Shown piece by piece: positions 1-8,895 of a DNA stretch of 64,000 bases; position 1 is the first letter of the stretch; each line of letters starts with the position of its first letter. This DNA is from Bordetella parapertussis (GTDB lineage: Bacteria; Pseudomonadota; Gammaproteobacteria; Burkholderiales; SG8-41). Made by a program: the position numbers and the translations under genes. Where the stretch lies: NCBI GenBank assembly GCA_945864585.1, contig CAMBCF010000002.1:1-64000 (forward strand), in the 5' to 3' direction. Under the pieces are notes generated by a model. It saw only the letters and a program-made list of their open reading frames with translations, ran no database searches and was not told the DNA's origin.

Positions 1-1266
1 TGCTGGCAATCGCCCTCGCCCGCCGTGCTGCGTTGGGGCGGCACAGGCACTACCTTTGATCTGAGTTTCGCATTCGGCGCGAGCACCCCGTGAAACCGTA
101 TCAAGTGCAAGCGCGGCCTTGGCACCAGTGCGGCGAGCCGCTGCATGAACTCCATCGGCGACATCACGATGTGCGTGGTGCCGTTGCGGTACGCAGTCTT
201 TAACTTGAGCACCACGTTGCCTTCACGGTTGATACTCAGCCGTTCGTTGGCTATCGCCGGGCGCGTGATGTAGCGGCACAGTTGTTCGATACCCTTGCGG
301 TCATTGGCGTCACAGCGCACCCCCGCATGCAGGCTGAAGCCGTGGGCGTTGGCGCATAGGTGTTGGGTGACCGGCGCCACGCGGCGGGGCGCGTGTTGCA
401 GGCTCAGCACTTTGCGCCCTGCGCGCGGGCCGCGCGCGATGCGGTAGGTGCTGGAGGCTGCGTGCAGCGGTGTGAGCACGATGTCCGGGTCAATGCTCTC
501 AGTGCGCGCCAGGTAGGTGACGCCCGCCTCCTCGATCAGATGACCGAGGCGGGTCAGTAACTTCAGGATGCGGCGGATGATTTTGTCGAGCAGCCTTTGC
601 AGCTGATCGTTAGTTGGGGCCGGCGCTTGATGGAACACGGGCGCCTCGCCGCTGCTGCAATACACCCCATCGAGCACCAGGCCATGGATGTGAATGTTAA
701 GATTGGCGGCAGAGTTGTAGGACGCAATCCCTATTGCGCCGAATGCGAGTCGCAGATCAATCATGCGGCGCAATAGGATTGCGCCCTACAATATTGACGT
801 GCGCTTGTTTGATGAGGAACGTATGGATGACGCGGTGGATGATCTGCAACACCGGCGTGAGCAGTTCGGGGTGCACGGCGAAGAGGCTGCGCAGCGGGAT
901 CGGGAACGACAGCACCCACTGTCGCACCGGCACATGCGGTATGACTTGATCCACCAGATACGCGGCACTCTCCGCCATGCGCCGCGTGCCGCACGAGGGG
1001 CAGATGCCGCGCAGCTTGCAGCTAAAGGCGACCAGCAACTCGCGCGTGCAGCCCTCACAGCGCAAGCGCATGAATCCGTGCGCCAGTATGCCGCATTCGA
1101 GAAAGGCCTCAAACTCGTCTTTGACGAACTGAGGTAAGCCTGCAACGGAGGCTGCGAACGTCTCATAGTGCTGCTGCACCAGCCGATAGAGTGGCGTTTG
1201 TTCGGGGCGGCGGTGCTCGTAGCGGGACGGCTGTGCGGACGGTGCGCGCAGGAGCGCGGGACGCAT
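1..1266 (-). pseudogene. IS91-family transposase, interrupted and cut by the window edge
   Basis: The first 169 codons (1266 down to 757) carry the zinc-binding N-terminal domain of IS91-type transposases, with cysteines at about residues 70, 73, 83, 89 and 92. The frame then runs into a palindromic repeat (717-789) and stops. From about 719 to base 1 a second open stretch on the same strand gives the catalytic part: NLNIHIHG (the HUH-like region), CRYITRP (catalytic tyrosine region) and [18 protein letters not shown] near the end. About twenty residues expected between the two parts are missing, so the repeat replaced or displaced them. The C terminus lies beyond base 1. The enzyme should be inactive. 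Confidence 0.85.
717..789. repeat. Palindromic REP-like pair inside the IS91 transposase
   Basis: Two arms face each other: GTAGGACGCAATCCCTATTG at 717-736 and CAATAGGATTGCGCCCTAC at 771-789, with a spacer of about 30 bases. A third copy of the same unit, CGGCGCAATGGGATTGCGCC, lies near 51103-51122. The arms could fold into a long hairpin. The insertion breaks the transposase frame. Confidence 0.75.
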
Positions 1267-1419
1267 GAAGGGGTTGGGGGGTCATTTGGAAAGCTGTAAT
1301 TATATGCAGCTATAAATTCACCCAACGATGCGCGCATCACGCTTCTGCACGCAGCAGCCAACGGCAAGTCCCTGGGGCGTGGTAGCATGCGCCGCTGAGC
1401 GGCGCTCCCAGACGAAATC

Positions 1420-1851
1420 GTGGGCGCCATGCGCAGCGCGGGCCACGGCGTGAACGAAGTAAACCCTTTCGATAAACCGCTTCCCACTTTGCAGCCGGGC
1501 GGGCGGCCGGAATCGTCCTACGTTCGGCGGCTGCGCTTGATGTGGGCACAAATGAGGGAGACCGTGATCGCGGCGTTTCCGCAGGCGCCGGGCGCTCCAA
1601 AGGATATCGATGCGCTTCTCAAAGATGTTGAGGCGCGCCACGTCACGGATGCCTATCACTCGCTATCGATCGAAGGCTATCGCGTTACGGCAACCCTTAT
1701 CGAAAAGATCCGTGATGGCAATTGGAAACCCTGCTACCACAACCCGGAACAGACCGCCGCGCTCATCCGATCGGACATCACCCGCTACGGCAAGATCATC
1801 AAGGACGCGAACCTGCGGCGCCGCCAAGGCGGCTCGCGCAATAAGCGCTGA
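1420..1851 (+). pseudogene. Chimeric remnant: Fic-family N-terminal part joined to a Bug/TctC receptor tail
   Basis: The 143-codon frame joins two unrelated families. Residues about 65-102 (DVEARHVTDAYHSLSIEG, then YRVTATLIEKIRDGNW) match the region just ahead of the catalytic core in a family of bacterial Fic proteins, but the HPFxxGNGR motif is absent. From about residue 107 the text turns into the C-terminal helix of Bug receptors (NPEQTAALIRSDITRYGKII, then KDANL), followed by a basic tail. A deletion that fused two genes in frame explains this best. A functional protein is unlikely. The start codon is uncertain. Confidence 0.7.
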
Positions 1852-1934
1852 GCCCAGAACAATTGACCAACGAACGTTGCGTATACGTGCGCAAGGCAGT
1901 ACATTCGCATTACAAACCCCAAGGAATTTCGGCT

Positions 1935-2084
1935 ATGCCGCGCACCAAGGACGAGATGTTGTCTATTCGCACCACCGCCGAAGCAAAGGACTTGCTACAG
2001 CAAGCTGCCGAGCGTGAGCACCGTTCGCTGGCATCGATGGTTGAGGTGCTCGTGTATGGGTACGCAGCTGTTGATCGGCATTGA
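1935..2084 (+). CDS. Small ribbon-helix-helix protein, likely antitoxin or regulator
   Basis: This 49-residue protein starts at the ATG eight bases after AAGGAA (1921-1926), a good ribosome binding site; an upstream in-frame start gives a non-homologous leader. The text MPRTKDEMLSIRTTAEAKDL and the following ALAERE-like helix fit the MetJ/Arc ribbon-helix-helix fold used by DUF1778/CopG-type antitoxins. It lies about 100 bases before a zeta-like kinase gene on the same strand, so a role as a DNA-binding partner or autoregulator of that module is plausible. The C terminus is short and may be frameshifted. Function is inferred from fold and context only. Confidence 0.6.
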   Translation: MPRTKDEMLSIRTTAEAKDLLQQAAEREHRSLASMVEVLVYGYAAVDRH

Positions 2085-2186
2085 GGATGGCGAGGGGCTG
2101 CCGTGGCCGTGACCGGCGCAGACGGTCGTGCCCGATCTGATCGAGAACCTTCTTCTGCCTCCCCTGATGAGTGGCAAAAACGCCGT

Positions 2187-2714
2187 ATGAACGTGGACAA
2201 AAAAAAGATCGTCATCATCGCCGGCCCCAACGGCGCAGGCAAGACGACTTTCGCTCGCGAGTTTCTGCCCAGGGAGGCCGGTTGCCCGGCGTTCGTCAAC
2301 GCCGATCTGATCGCGGCCGGGCTGTCGCCATTCCAGCCGGAAGCGGCGGCGTTCCGCGCCGGACGCCTGATGCTGGGAGAAATCGCGCGCCACGCCGCTG
2401 AGAGCCGAAACTTCGCCTTTGAGACGACCTTGTCAGGCTTGACCTATGCGCGCATGATCACCGACTGGCAGGCGGCGGGCTTTGCGGTGAAGCTGATTTT
2501 CCTATCGCTGGCCACTCCCGAAGAGGCGATCGCGCGCGTCGCAATGCGGGTGCGGCAGGGCGGGCACGACGTGCCGTCAGGGATCATTCACCGCCGCTTC
2601 GCATCCGGACGGCGCAATTTTCAGGATGTATATCGCCACCGAGTCGATTTCTGGCAGTGGTTCGACAATAGTGGTGACACGCCGATACTTAACGACGAAG
2701 GACACAAGCCATGA
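2187..2714 (+). CDS. Zeta-toxin-like P-loop kinase
   Basis: The 175-residue protein has the Walker A motif IIAGPNGAGKTTFAREF at residues 10-26, FVNADLIAAGLSPF at about 37-50 and NFAFETTLSG around residue 75, the layout of the zeta toxin/UDP-GlcNAc kinase-like family. Zeta toxins phosphorylate nucleotide-activated sugars and block cell-wall synthesis; whether this divergent chromosomal member does so is not shown. I chose ATG 2187 because homology begins there. A GTG at 2103 with GAGGGG upstream would add 28 residues of unconvincing sequence. Its stop overlaps the next ATG (ATGA), so it is translationally coupled to the following small gene. Confidence 0.75.
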   Translation: MNVDKKKIVIIAGPNGAGKTTFAREFLPREAGCPAFVNADLIAAGLSPFQPEAAAFRAGRLMLGEIARHAAESRNFAFETTLSGLTYARMITDWQAAGFAVKLIFLSLATPEEAIARVAMRVRQGGHDVPSGIIHRRFASGRRNFQDVYRHRVDFWQWFDNSGDTPILNDEGHKP

Positions 2715-2944
2715 ACAAACCCCTGGTGTCGAAGCTGCCGGACGCAGACATGCAGGCTGCACCCGCGGCACTTTTAAGGGCCGGCCGCAGAGCGCGCGAA
2801 ATTGCGAGAGAAACCGGCACTGCCGTGGTTGTTATGCGCGACGGCAAGCTGGTTGAGGAGAAGTTCGGCGAGTCGCCTCAATTGACTAAAGAGCCGGAAG
2901 CGGGAACGGATGACCAGAACGGCAAGTTGAGTATTCGCCCTTAG
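2711..2944 (+). CDS. Small protein coupled to the zeta-like kinase, candidate antitoxin
   Basis: This 77-residue protein begins at an ATG that overlaps the TGA of the kinase gene. A helical stretch (ALLRAGRRAREIARETGTAV) is followed by a short strand (VVVMRDGKLVEE) and a charged tail. Small proteins of this pattern commonly follow zeta-like kinases in proteobacteria, which suggests an antitoxin or accessory role. The sequence does not show the three-helix epsilon fold, so neutralisation is inferred from position. The next gene, DUF3800, starts two bases after its stop, so all three are probably one transcript. Confidence 0.6.
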   Translation: MNKPLVSKLPDADMQAAPAALLRAGRRAREIARETGTAVVVMRDGKLVEEKFGESPQLTKEPEAGTDDQNGKLSIRP

Positions 2945-2946
2945 CG

Positions 2947-3702
2947 ATGAATTCCGAGAACCCCGCCGCTTTCAGCGATTGCATCGTCTTCGTGGATGAG
3001 AGCGGGGATCATGGTTTGGCAAATGTTGATCCAAGCTATCCGATGTTCGTGCTCGCGCTGTGCGTGATTCGCAAGCAGGCCTATATCGACGTGGTGTGCC
3101 CTGCGATGCAACGGCTCAAATTCCGGCACTGGGGGCATGATTCCCTTGTTCTGCACGAGCACGACATCCGCAAACCGGCGGGGCAGTTTGGATTTCTGTT
3201 CAATCCGGCGAGGCGGCGGGCATTCATGGACGACCTGAACGAACTGATGGAGCTCGCGCCCTTCACGTTGATTGCTTCGGTGGTACGAAAAAACGATTTG
3301 ACGCGCGCGTATGCCCTGCCGGCGAATCCCTATCATCTTTGCCTGGAATTCGGACTGGAACGTCTGTACCGGTTCCTTGAGGGTTGCGGTCAGGGCGACA
3401 GGCTGACGCACGTGGTTGTCGAACAACGCGGTCGACGCGAGGACGCTGAACTCGAACTGGAATTCAGGCGTATCTGCGACGGGGCGAATTTCATGACCCG
3501 GCGCCTGCCTTTCGATATCGTCATGTCGCCCAAGCAATCCAACGCGCCGGGGATGCAGCTTGCCGACCTGGTGGCGCGACCCATCGGTATCAAGGCACTG
3601 CGCCCCTTGCAGGAAAACCGGGCTTACCAAATACTGGAAACCAAATTTCGCCGTAGTCCGCAGGGAGAAATTCGAGGATGGGGCTTGAAAAGCTTCCCCT
3701 AG
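2947..3702 (+). CDS. DUF3800 domain protein
   Basis: The 251-residue product opens with IVFVDESGDHGLANVD (residues 13-28), the signature of DUF3800, and carries the matching C-terminal motif MQLADLVARPIGIKA near residue 198. The acidic residues in these motifs resemble an RNase H-like active site, and the family is often found beside mobile elements and defence genes. Its biochemical role is not established. It starts two bases after the preceding small gene. Its TAG stop coincides with the left end of an IS1634-type element, which leaves the coding sequence whole but cuts it off from what originally followed. Confidence 0.8.
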   Translation: MNSENPAAFSDCIVFVDESGDHGLANVDPSYPMFVLALCVIRKQAYIDVVCPAMQRLKFRHWGHDSLVLHEHDIRKPAGQFGFLFNPARRRAFMDDLNELMELAPFTLIASVVRKNDLTRAYALPANPYHLCLEFGLERLYRFLEGCGQGDRLTHVVVEQRGRREDAELELEFRRICDGANFMTRRLPFDIVMSPKQSNAPGMQLADLVARPIGIKALRPLQENRAYQILETKFRRSPQGEIRGWGLKSFP

Positions 3703-5634
3703 ACTGAAGTTCCTTTTTCAGAAATGCGTACTTATCCTTTAGCATCATAAAGTTATGCGCATCCGGGGTGCGGTTGTTCTGGCTACAACGTGATGGTTTG
3801 AAGCAGTTGCATGGCATGCGCCTGTTTGGGATTTGCAGTGGTCACGATCTCGAAACTTCGCGTTTGTGCGCCGGTTACGCGCGAGCGGCAGGTGTTGCGC
3901 ACCACGGTAGACAGCTCATCGAGCAAAGTGCGAAAGCTATGCGCCGGTGTGCCGTCCTCAAGGTGGTGAGTCGAGGCTTTGCGCTGCGCGCTCTGTGAGC
4001 GGCGCGCAGGCGCTACCGGATCGCGCGTGGCCTTTGAGGCCTGATCCTCATCGGCGAACAGCAATCCACGCCAAGCCTCGCGCATGTGCCACTCTACATA
4101 ATAAGCCAGCACGCACAGAAAGATATGCGCCCGCACACGGTTTTCTGTGCGGTGGTGAATCGGGCGAATCTTCAGGTTCACTGTCTTGAGGGTGCGAAAT
4201 GCCCGCTCCACCGCAGTCAGTGCCTTGTAGCTGCGCACCAACTCGGCACTGTCCATCGTACTGGGGGGCAGCAGGCTGCGGATGACGTAGAGTCCATCAA
4301 GTGCCGCCTCGGCTGCTACTGAAGTGGCCAGCACCTTGAAGCTGAAGTGTCGTTCGCCGATGTCCAGTTCAAAGTGCTTGGCCATCTTGAACTTGTTGAG
4401 CACCTTGCCTACCCGCACCCCGATCTTGCCCGCCGCACGCAGACGACCGAGCTCGACCATCGCCCGCACGCGCTCCAGCTCCCCGTGTGTGGCCGCCAGC
4501 AGCGCTTCGCGCTTATGCGCACGCAGACGCCCTCGCGCCTCGTTGCGGCACACCACCAAGCGCTCGTGCGGGTAATCCGGGTGGGTGATCTCAAACAGGT
4601 TGCGTGCATCAAACAGCCCCATCTGGATCGACCCGCACTCGACCAGTTGGCGTATCTGCGCGCTTTTGAGCGCAGTGATCCACGCCAAGCCCTCATGCGT
4701 GCGTAACTGTTCCACTGCCGCCTGGCTGATCATGCCGCGGTCGCCCACCAGCACCACCTGCTCGATGCCAAAGTCACGCTTTAAACGCAGCACCTGCGGC
4801 AGCAGCGTCTGCGGGTCACTGACGTTACCTTCATACACCGACACCGCCACCGGGCAGCCGCGCCGGTCGGTGAGCAGACCATAGTTGACCTGCAGCTTGC
4901 CGCGCTTGCCGTCACGGCTGTAGCCAAGCTTGGCCAAGGGACAGCAACAGCCCTCGAAATAGCTTGAGGACAGATCGTAGAGTGCCATATCGCCCGTGTG
5001 CAAATGGCGCGCAGCCAACTTCTTCTCGATAGTACCCTGGCGTGCGAGCAGCCAATCCATCGCACCGTAGAGCGCATCCTCATCGGCCTGTTCGACCGCA
5101 AATTGCCGCGCCAATGTCGTCGTGCTCCACCAGCGTGTGGTGGCCAGCTTGGTGTGAGGGGCCAGAATACGCGCGGCCACCATCGCGCACACCAGATCGC
5201 GTTCGGGCTGCACCCGGGTGCTCAGAAGTTGCGCAAAGCCCAATCTATTCATGGCCGCAGATACCGCCTGAACATGGCCATGCGGTAAAGACTGGATGAC
5301 TTCAAACAGATCACCCGTGGGCCGCAACGTCTCGCCTCGCAACAGCGCGCGCATGGACTCGATCTGTTCGTCGCTTAACGCGCACAGGTTCGCCAGGGTG
5401 CGCTTCCTGACCCGGGCGCCTTCGCGGTAAGACTCACGCAACAGGTACGTGGGGCGTGAGCCGCGATTCGGAACGACATCAATGTGCATGGGCAGGCATC
5501 GTACCGTAACCCATCAGAAAGTACAAGCCCGTACATGGCTACATTCAGCAACCCAATTTACACCCCATTTTTGCTATTCTCCCTCTACAAACTCACCGCC
5601 AAACACGGTTACGGGCGGGGGAACTTCAGCCTAG
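3699..5634 (-). mobile_element. IS1634-family insertion sequence, complete
   Basis: The ends are imperfect inverted repeats: CTAGACTGAAGTTCC at 3699-3713 and GGAACTTCAGCCTAG at 5620-5634. CTAG at both outer edges could be the duplicated target, which would put the element itself at 3703-5630. It carries one full-length transposase gene on the minus strand. The left edge overlaps the TAG stop of the DUF3800 gene, so the insertion changed nothing in that protein. The intact frame suggests a recent arrival. Confidence 0.8.
3783..5489 (-). CDS. IS1634-family DDE transposase
   Basis: The 568-residue protein starts MHIDVVPNRGSRPTYLLRES, typical of this transposase group. It keeps the acidic residues of an RNase H-like DDE core: the first in LYDLSSSYFEG (about residue 172), the second in VLVGDRGMISQ (about 253), and the glutamate in TAVERAFRTLKTV (about 440). 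Length and motifs match a complete IS4-superfamily, IS1634-group enzyme that would cut and move the surrounding element. It begins about 145 bases inside the right inverted repeat. No frameshift or internal stop is seen. Confidence 0.93.
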   Translation of the reverse strand: MHIDVVPNRGSRPTYLLRESYREGARVRKRTLANLCALSDEQIESMRALLRGETLRPTGDLFEVIQSLPHGHVQAVSAAMNRLGFAQLLSTRVQPERDLVCAMVAARILAPHTKLATTRWWSTTTLARQFAVEQADEDALYGAMDWLLARQGTIEKKLAARHLHTGDMALYDLSSSYFEGCCCPLAKLGYSRDGKRGKLQVNYGLLTDRRGCPVAVSVYEGNVSDPQTLLPQVLRLKRDFGIEQVVLVGDRGMISQAAVEQLRTHEGLAWITALKSAQIRQLVECGSIQMGLFDARNLFEITHPDYPHERLVVCRNEARGRLRAHKREALLAATHGELERVRAMVELGRLRAAGKIGVRVGKVLNKFKMAKHFELDIGERHFSFKVLATSVAAEAALDGLYVIRSLLPPSTMDSAELVRSYKALTAVERAFRTLKTVNLKIRPIHHRTENRVRAHIFLCVLAYYVEWHMREAWRGLLFADEDQASKATRDPVAPARRSQSAQRKASTHHLEDGTPAHSFRTLLDELSTVVRNTCRSRVTGAQTRSFEIVTTANPKQAHAMQLLQTITL

Positions 5635-5901
5635 AAATGCGAAGGGCCTCCAGGAAACCCTGGAAGCCCAACGCCGACCGGAAATTTCCAGTCCGACTTG
5701 ATGAAATGTTATCAGGTTGCGTATCCGTCGTCACTCTGACGAGGCGTTCTGAGATGGGCGTAAATGAGCCAAAGGCCTTGGGAAGAGTAACCAAAATGCT
5801 CGTGGGTAGCCGCTCTAACCCATTGATTTTGGGTAATTGCGCTCTGTACGACAGCTATCGAATGATCCAAATCTGAGCCAATCGACTGAGCTAAACAGGC
5901 C
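5635..5901. other. Non-coding remnant sequence after the IS element
   Basis: This stretch followed the DUF3800 stop before the insertion sequence arrived. It holds a short interrupted palindrome (GGGCCTCCAGG with CCCTGGAAGCCC, 5643-5669). No convincing gene was found: the open frames across it show no family signature and differ in composition from the neighbours. Confidence 0.4.
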
Positions 5902-6081
5902 ATGGCCTTCACCGACATCAACAGCGAAGACCGATTGGTTCAGCAGACGTTTGCGGACCATCTGCACCAGCAGCTCGGCTGGGACAGCATCTACGCCCAT
6001 AACGCGGAGACCTTCGGGCCTCAGCTTCGGATAGCTTTTGCACTCTCGTGCCAATACGCCCCCCGGGCTGCGCCTGTGTAG
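5902..6081 (+). pseudogene. hsdR: Type I restriction enzyme HsdR, N-terminal fragment
   Basis: The 59-codon frame begins MAFTDINSEDRLVQQTFADH and continues LGWDSIYAHNAETFGP, which is the characteristic start of type I restriction R subunits. Homology ends after about 40 codons. The rest of the frame (LRIAFALSCQYAP and on) is unrelated and stops at TAG 6079-6081. A complete HsdR is about 1000 residues, so only the first few percent remain. No hsdM or hsdS lies beside it, though an hsdM start fragment is found near 30.0 kb. Confidence 0.75.
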
Positions 6082-6112
6082 ACCCGCTAAACCCGAGGAA
6101 ACACTGGCCGTG

Positions 6113-6134
6113 CTACCAACTCAGCTACAGCCAC
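6113..6134 (-). other. tRNA-His-like 5' relic
   Basis: Read on the minus strand, these 22 bases begin GTGGCTGTAGCTGAGTTGG, matching the acceptor strand, D-stem and D-loop of bacterial tRNA-His at all but about one position. The sequence that follows (down to about 6070) has no proper anticodon arm and only a vague T-arm, so it is not a working tRNA. tRNA 3' ends are common attachment sites, but this is the 5' half, so it is better read as a fragment left by rearrangement. Confidence 0.5.
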
Positions 6135-6247
6135 GAAGCAAAGAGCACGAGCCGGTTTGTTCACCCTGGGTATGCGGGGCAGATCAAAAAGGAACTGGCA
6201 CCTACGAGTAGAGAGCACAACCAATACGGCGGCAGCTAGCGGCTCGC

Positions 6248-6253
6248 TATAAT
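6248..6253 (+). promoter_or_regulatory. -10 element of mutS, leaderless arrangement
   Basis: A perfect TATAAT is followed by seven bases and ATG (6261). A transcript starting the usual seven bases after the -10 box would begin at the A of that ATG. There is no Shine-Dalgarno sequence ahead of it. Two other genes in the window have the same spacing (RoxA-type gene and ygiQ). Confidence 0.6.
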
Positions 6254-6260
6254 GACATCC

Positions 6261-8843
6261 ATGAATGTCCCATCCCACGATAGCGCGCTCGCCTCACACA
6301 CCCCCATGATGCAGCAGTACCTGCGCATCAAGGCCGAACATCCGGACAAGTTATTGTTCTACCGGATGGGCGATTTCTACGAGATGTTTTTTGCTGACGC
6401 CGAGCGCGCGGCGCGTCTGCTCGACATCACCCTCACCAGCCGCGGCGCCTCGGCGGGGGTGCCGATCAAAATGGCGGGTGTGCCGTATCACGCGGCCGAA
6501 CAATATCTGGCGAAGCTGGTAAAGCTGGGCGAATCGGTGGCGATTTGTGAACAGATCGGCGACCCGGCGACTGCCAAAGGCCCGGTCGAGCGCAAGGTCA
6601 CACGCGTGATCACGCCCGGCACGCTGACCGATGCCGCGCTGCTCGATGACAAACGCGACAATATTCTGCTGGCGCTGCACCGGGTGCGCGATACGCTGGG
6701 CATCGCGTGGCTATCGCTCGCCTCGGGCCGCTTCGCCATCAGTGAAACCGCATGGAGCAATCTTGACGCCGAGCTTGAGCGGCTGCGCCCGGCGGAAATT
6801 CTAGCGGCGGAGGGTTTGGATACTCTGCTCGGCGACAGCCTGAAAATTCCGCTGCGCCGCATAGCACCGTGGCATTTTGATTTCGATGCCGCGCGGCGCA
6901 ATTTGTGCCAGCAATTCGGCACCCACGATCTTTCGGGTTTCGGCGCCGAGCAAATGACTATTGCGGTGGGCGCCGCCAACGCCCTGCTCGATTACGTGAA
7001 ATCCACGCAGGGGGCGGCGGTTGCGCACTTGCGCGCGCTCAGCGTCGAGCAGTCGAGCGCATGGGTGCGCATGGACCCGGCGACGCGGCGCAATCTTGAA
7101 CTCAGCGAAACCCTGCGCGGCGAACCCGCGCCGACACTGCTGTCGTTACTCGACCAGTGCGCCACGGCGATGGGCAGCCGCCTGTTGCGCCATGCACTGC
7201 ATCACCCCCTGACCGACCGCGCTCTGCTGCGCGCTCGTCATGCCGCGATCGCTGAGCTGATGGCCGGCAGCGGCCATGAGCGCATCCACGCGGTGCTGCG
7301 CACCTTTGTGGATGTGGAGCGCATCACCTCGCGGATTGCGCTCAAAACCACGCGCCCGCGCGATCTGTCGGGCCTGCGCGATACCTTGCATCAACTGCCC
7401 GCGCTGTGCCTGCTCACATCCGGCGCCAGCGGCGGGCGTCTTAACGCCATCACCCAACCACTGGCGCTGCGCGATGATCTTGCAGCCTTGCTTGCCACCG
7501 CGATACAACCCGAACCCTCAAGCGTATTGCGCGAAGGCGGCGTGATCGCCGATGGCTACGACAGCGATCTCGATGAACTGCGCGGCATTCAGATGAACTG
7601 CGGTGAATTTCTGCTGGCGCTGGAATTACGCGAAAAGGCCCGCACCGGCATCAGCACGCTCAAGGTTGAATACAACCGTGTGCATGGTTTTTATATCGAA
7701 GTCACGCGCGCGCAAAGCGATAAAGTGCCCGACGACTACCGCCGCCGCCAAACGCTGAAGAACGCCGAGCGTTACATCACGCCGGAATTGAAAACCTTCG
7801 AGGACAAAGCGCTGTCGGCGCAGGAGCGCGCGCTGGCCCGCGAGAAACTGTTGTATGAGCAGTTGCTCGAGGCGCTGGCGCCGCACATTGCGCCCCTGCA
7901 ACTGGCGGCAGCCGCGCTGGCGGAACTCGACATGCTGGTGACCTTTGCCGAGCGCGCAGCGGCACTCGACTGGAGCGCGCCGCAATTCACCGACGACGCC
8001 GTTATCGAAATCGACGGCGGCCGCCACCCGGTGGTGCAGTCTCAGGTCGATCAATTCATCGCCAACGACACGCGGCTTGCGCCCGAGCGGCAGATGCTGT
8101 TGATCACCGGCCCCAACATGGGCGGCAAATCAACCTATATGCGGCAGGTCGCGATTATCGTGCTGCTGGCGCATTGCGGTTGTTTCGTGCCCGCGAAGCA
8201 GGCGCGCATCGGCCCGGTGGATCATATCTTCACGCGCATCGGCGCCGCCGACGATCTGGCGGGCGGGCGTTCCACCTTTATGGTTGAGATGACGGAGGCG
8301 GCGTACATACTGCATCATGCCACGCCAAAGAGCCTGGTGCTGATGGATGAAATCGGCCGCGGCACATCGACCTACGACGGCCTCGCGCTGGCGTGGGCGA
8401 TCGCACGGCATCTGCTGGAAAAAAATCGCTGTTACACGCTGTTCGCGACGCACTATTTTGAGTTGACCGAACTCGCTGTGCGCTTCAGGGAAGTCGCCAA
8501 TGTGCATTTCGATGCGATCGAGCACAAGGATCACATCGTTTTTCTGCACAGCGTCGAAGAAGGCCCCGCCAATCAAAGCTACGGCCTGCAGGTGGCGCAA
8601 CTGGCGGGCGTGCCGTCGAGTGTGATCCGCGCCGCGCGCCGCAATTTGCAGGCGCTCGAAGAAAAAGGCGCGGCAGCCCATCCGCAGGGCGATTTGTTTT
8701 CCACAGCCGCCGCCGCGCCGGAGCCCGAAGCGCCGGTGGAACACGCGGTGCTGGGCTTGCTGCGCGCGGTCGATCCCGATGCACTCACCCCGCGTGATGC
8801 GCTGCAAATGTTGTATCAGTTGCGCAAACAACTAGACGCATAA
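6261..8843 (+). CDS. mutS: DNA mismatch repair protein MutS
   Basis: This 860-residue ATPase recognises base mismatches and starts MutL-dependent repair. The mismatch-binding Phe-x-Glu is in MGDFYEMFF (residues about 36-44), the Walker A motif [13 protein letters not shown] near residue 615 and the Walker B/signature [20 protein letters not shown] near 690. Length is normal for MutS1. I prefer ATG 6261 to ATG 6252 because a perfect -10 box covers 6248-6253. The gene stands alone, with fragments of mobile DNA upstream and a short gap to the phosphoesterase gene downstream. Confidence 0.96.
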   Translation: MNVPSHDSALASHTPMMQQYLRIKAEHPDKLLFYRMGDFYEMFFADAERAARLLDITLTSRGASAGVPIKMAGVPYHAAEQYLAKLVKLGESVAICEQIGDPATAKGPVERKVTRVITPGTLTDAALLDDKRDNILLALHRVRDTLGIAWLSLASGRFAISETAWSNLDAELERLRPAEILAAEGLDTLLGDSLKIPLRRIAPWHFDFDAARRNLCQQFGTHDLSGFGAEQMTIAVGAANALLDYVKSTQGAAVAHLRALSVEQSSAWVRMDPATRRNLELSETLRGEPAPTLLSLLDQCATAMGSRLLRHALHHPLTDRALLRARHAAIAELMAGSGHERIHAVLRTFVDVERITSRIALKTTRPRDLSGLRDTLHQLPALCLLTSGASGGRLNAITQPLALRDDLAALLATAIQPEPSSVLREGGVIADGYDSDLDELRGIQMNCGEFLLALELREKARTGISTLKVEYNRVHGFYIEVTRAQSDKVPDDYRRRQTLKNAERYITPELKTFEDKALSAQERALAREKLLYEQLLEALAPHIAPLQLAAAALAELDMLVTFAERAAALDWSAPQFTDDAVIEIDGGRHPVVQSQVDQFIANDTRLAPERQMLLITGPNMGGKSTYMRQVAIIVLLAHCGCFVPAKQARIGPVDHIFTRIGAADDLAGGRSTFMVEMTEAAYILHHATPKSLVLMDEIGRGTSTYDGLALAWAIARHLLEKNRCYTLFATHYFELTELAVRFREVANVHFDAIEHKDHIVFLHSVEEGPANQSYGLQVAQLAGVPSSVIRAARRNLQALEEKGAAAHPQGDLFSTAAAAPEPEAPVEHAVLGLLRAVDPDALTPRDALQMLYQLRKQLDA

Positions 8844-8895
8844 AACTTCCTTAAAACAAATAGTTACGATAACTCTACGCTTTGACGGTTTCGCC

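Noticed and set aside
5484..5876. 130-codon plus-strand frame leaving the IS element
   Set aside because: It starts inside the insertion sequence and runs through its right end into unrelated flank, so it cannot be an original gene.
6070..6134. Functional tRNA-His gene
   Set aside because: Only the 5' 22 bases match; the anticodon stem, GTG anticodon and acceptor pairing are absent.
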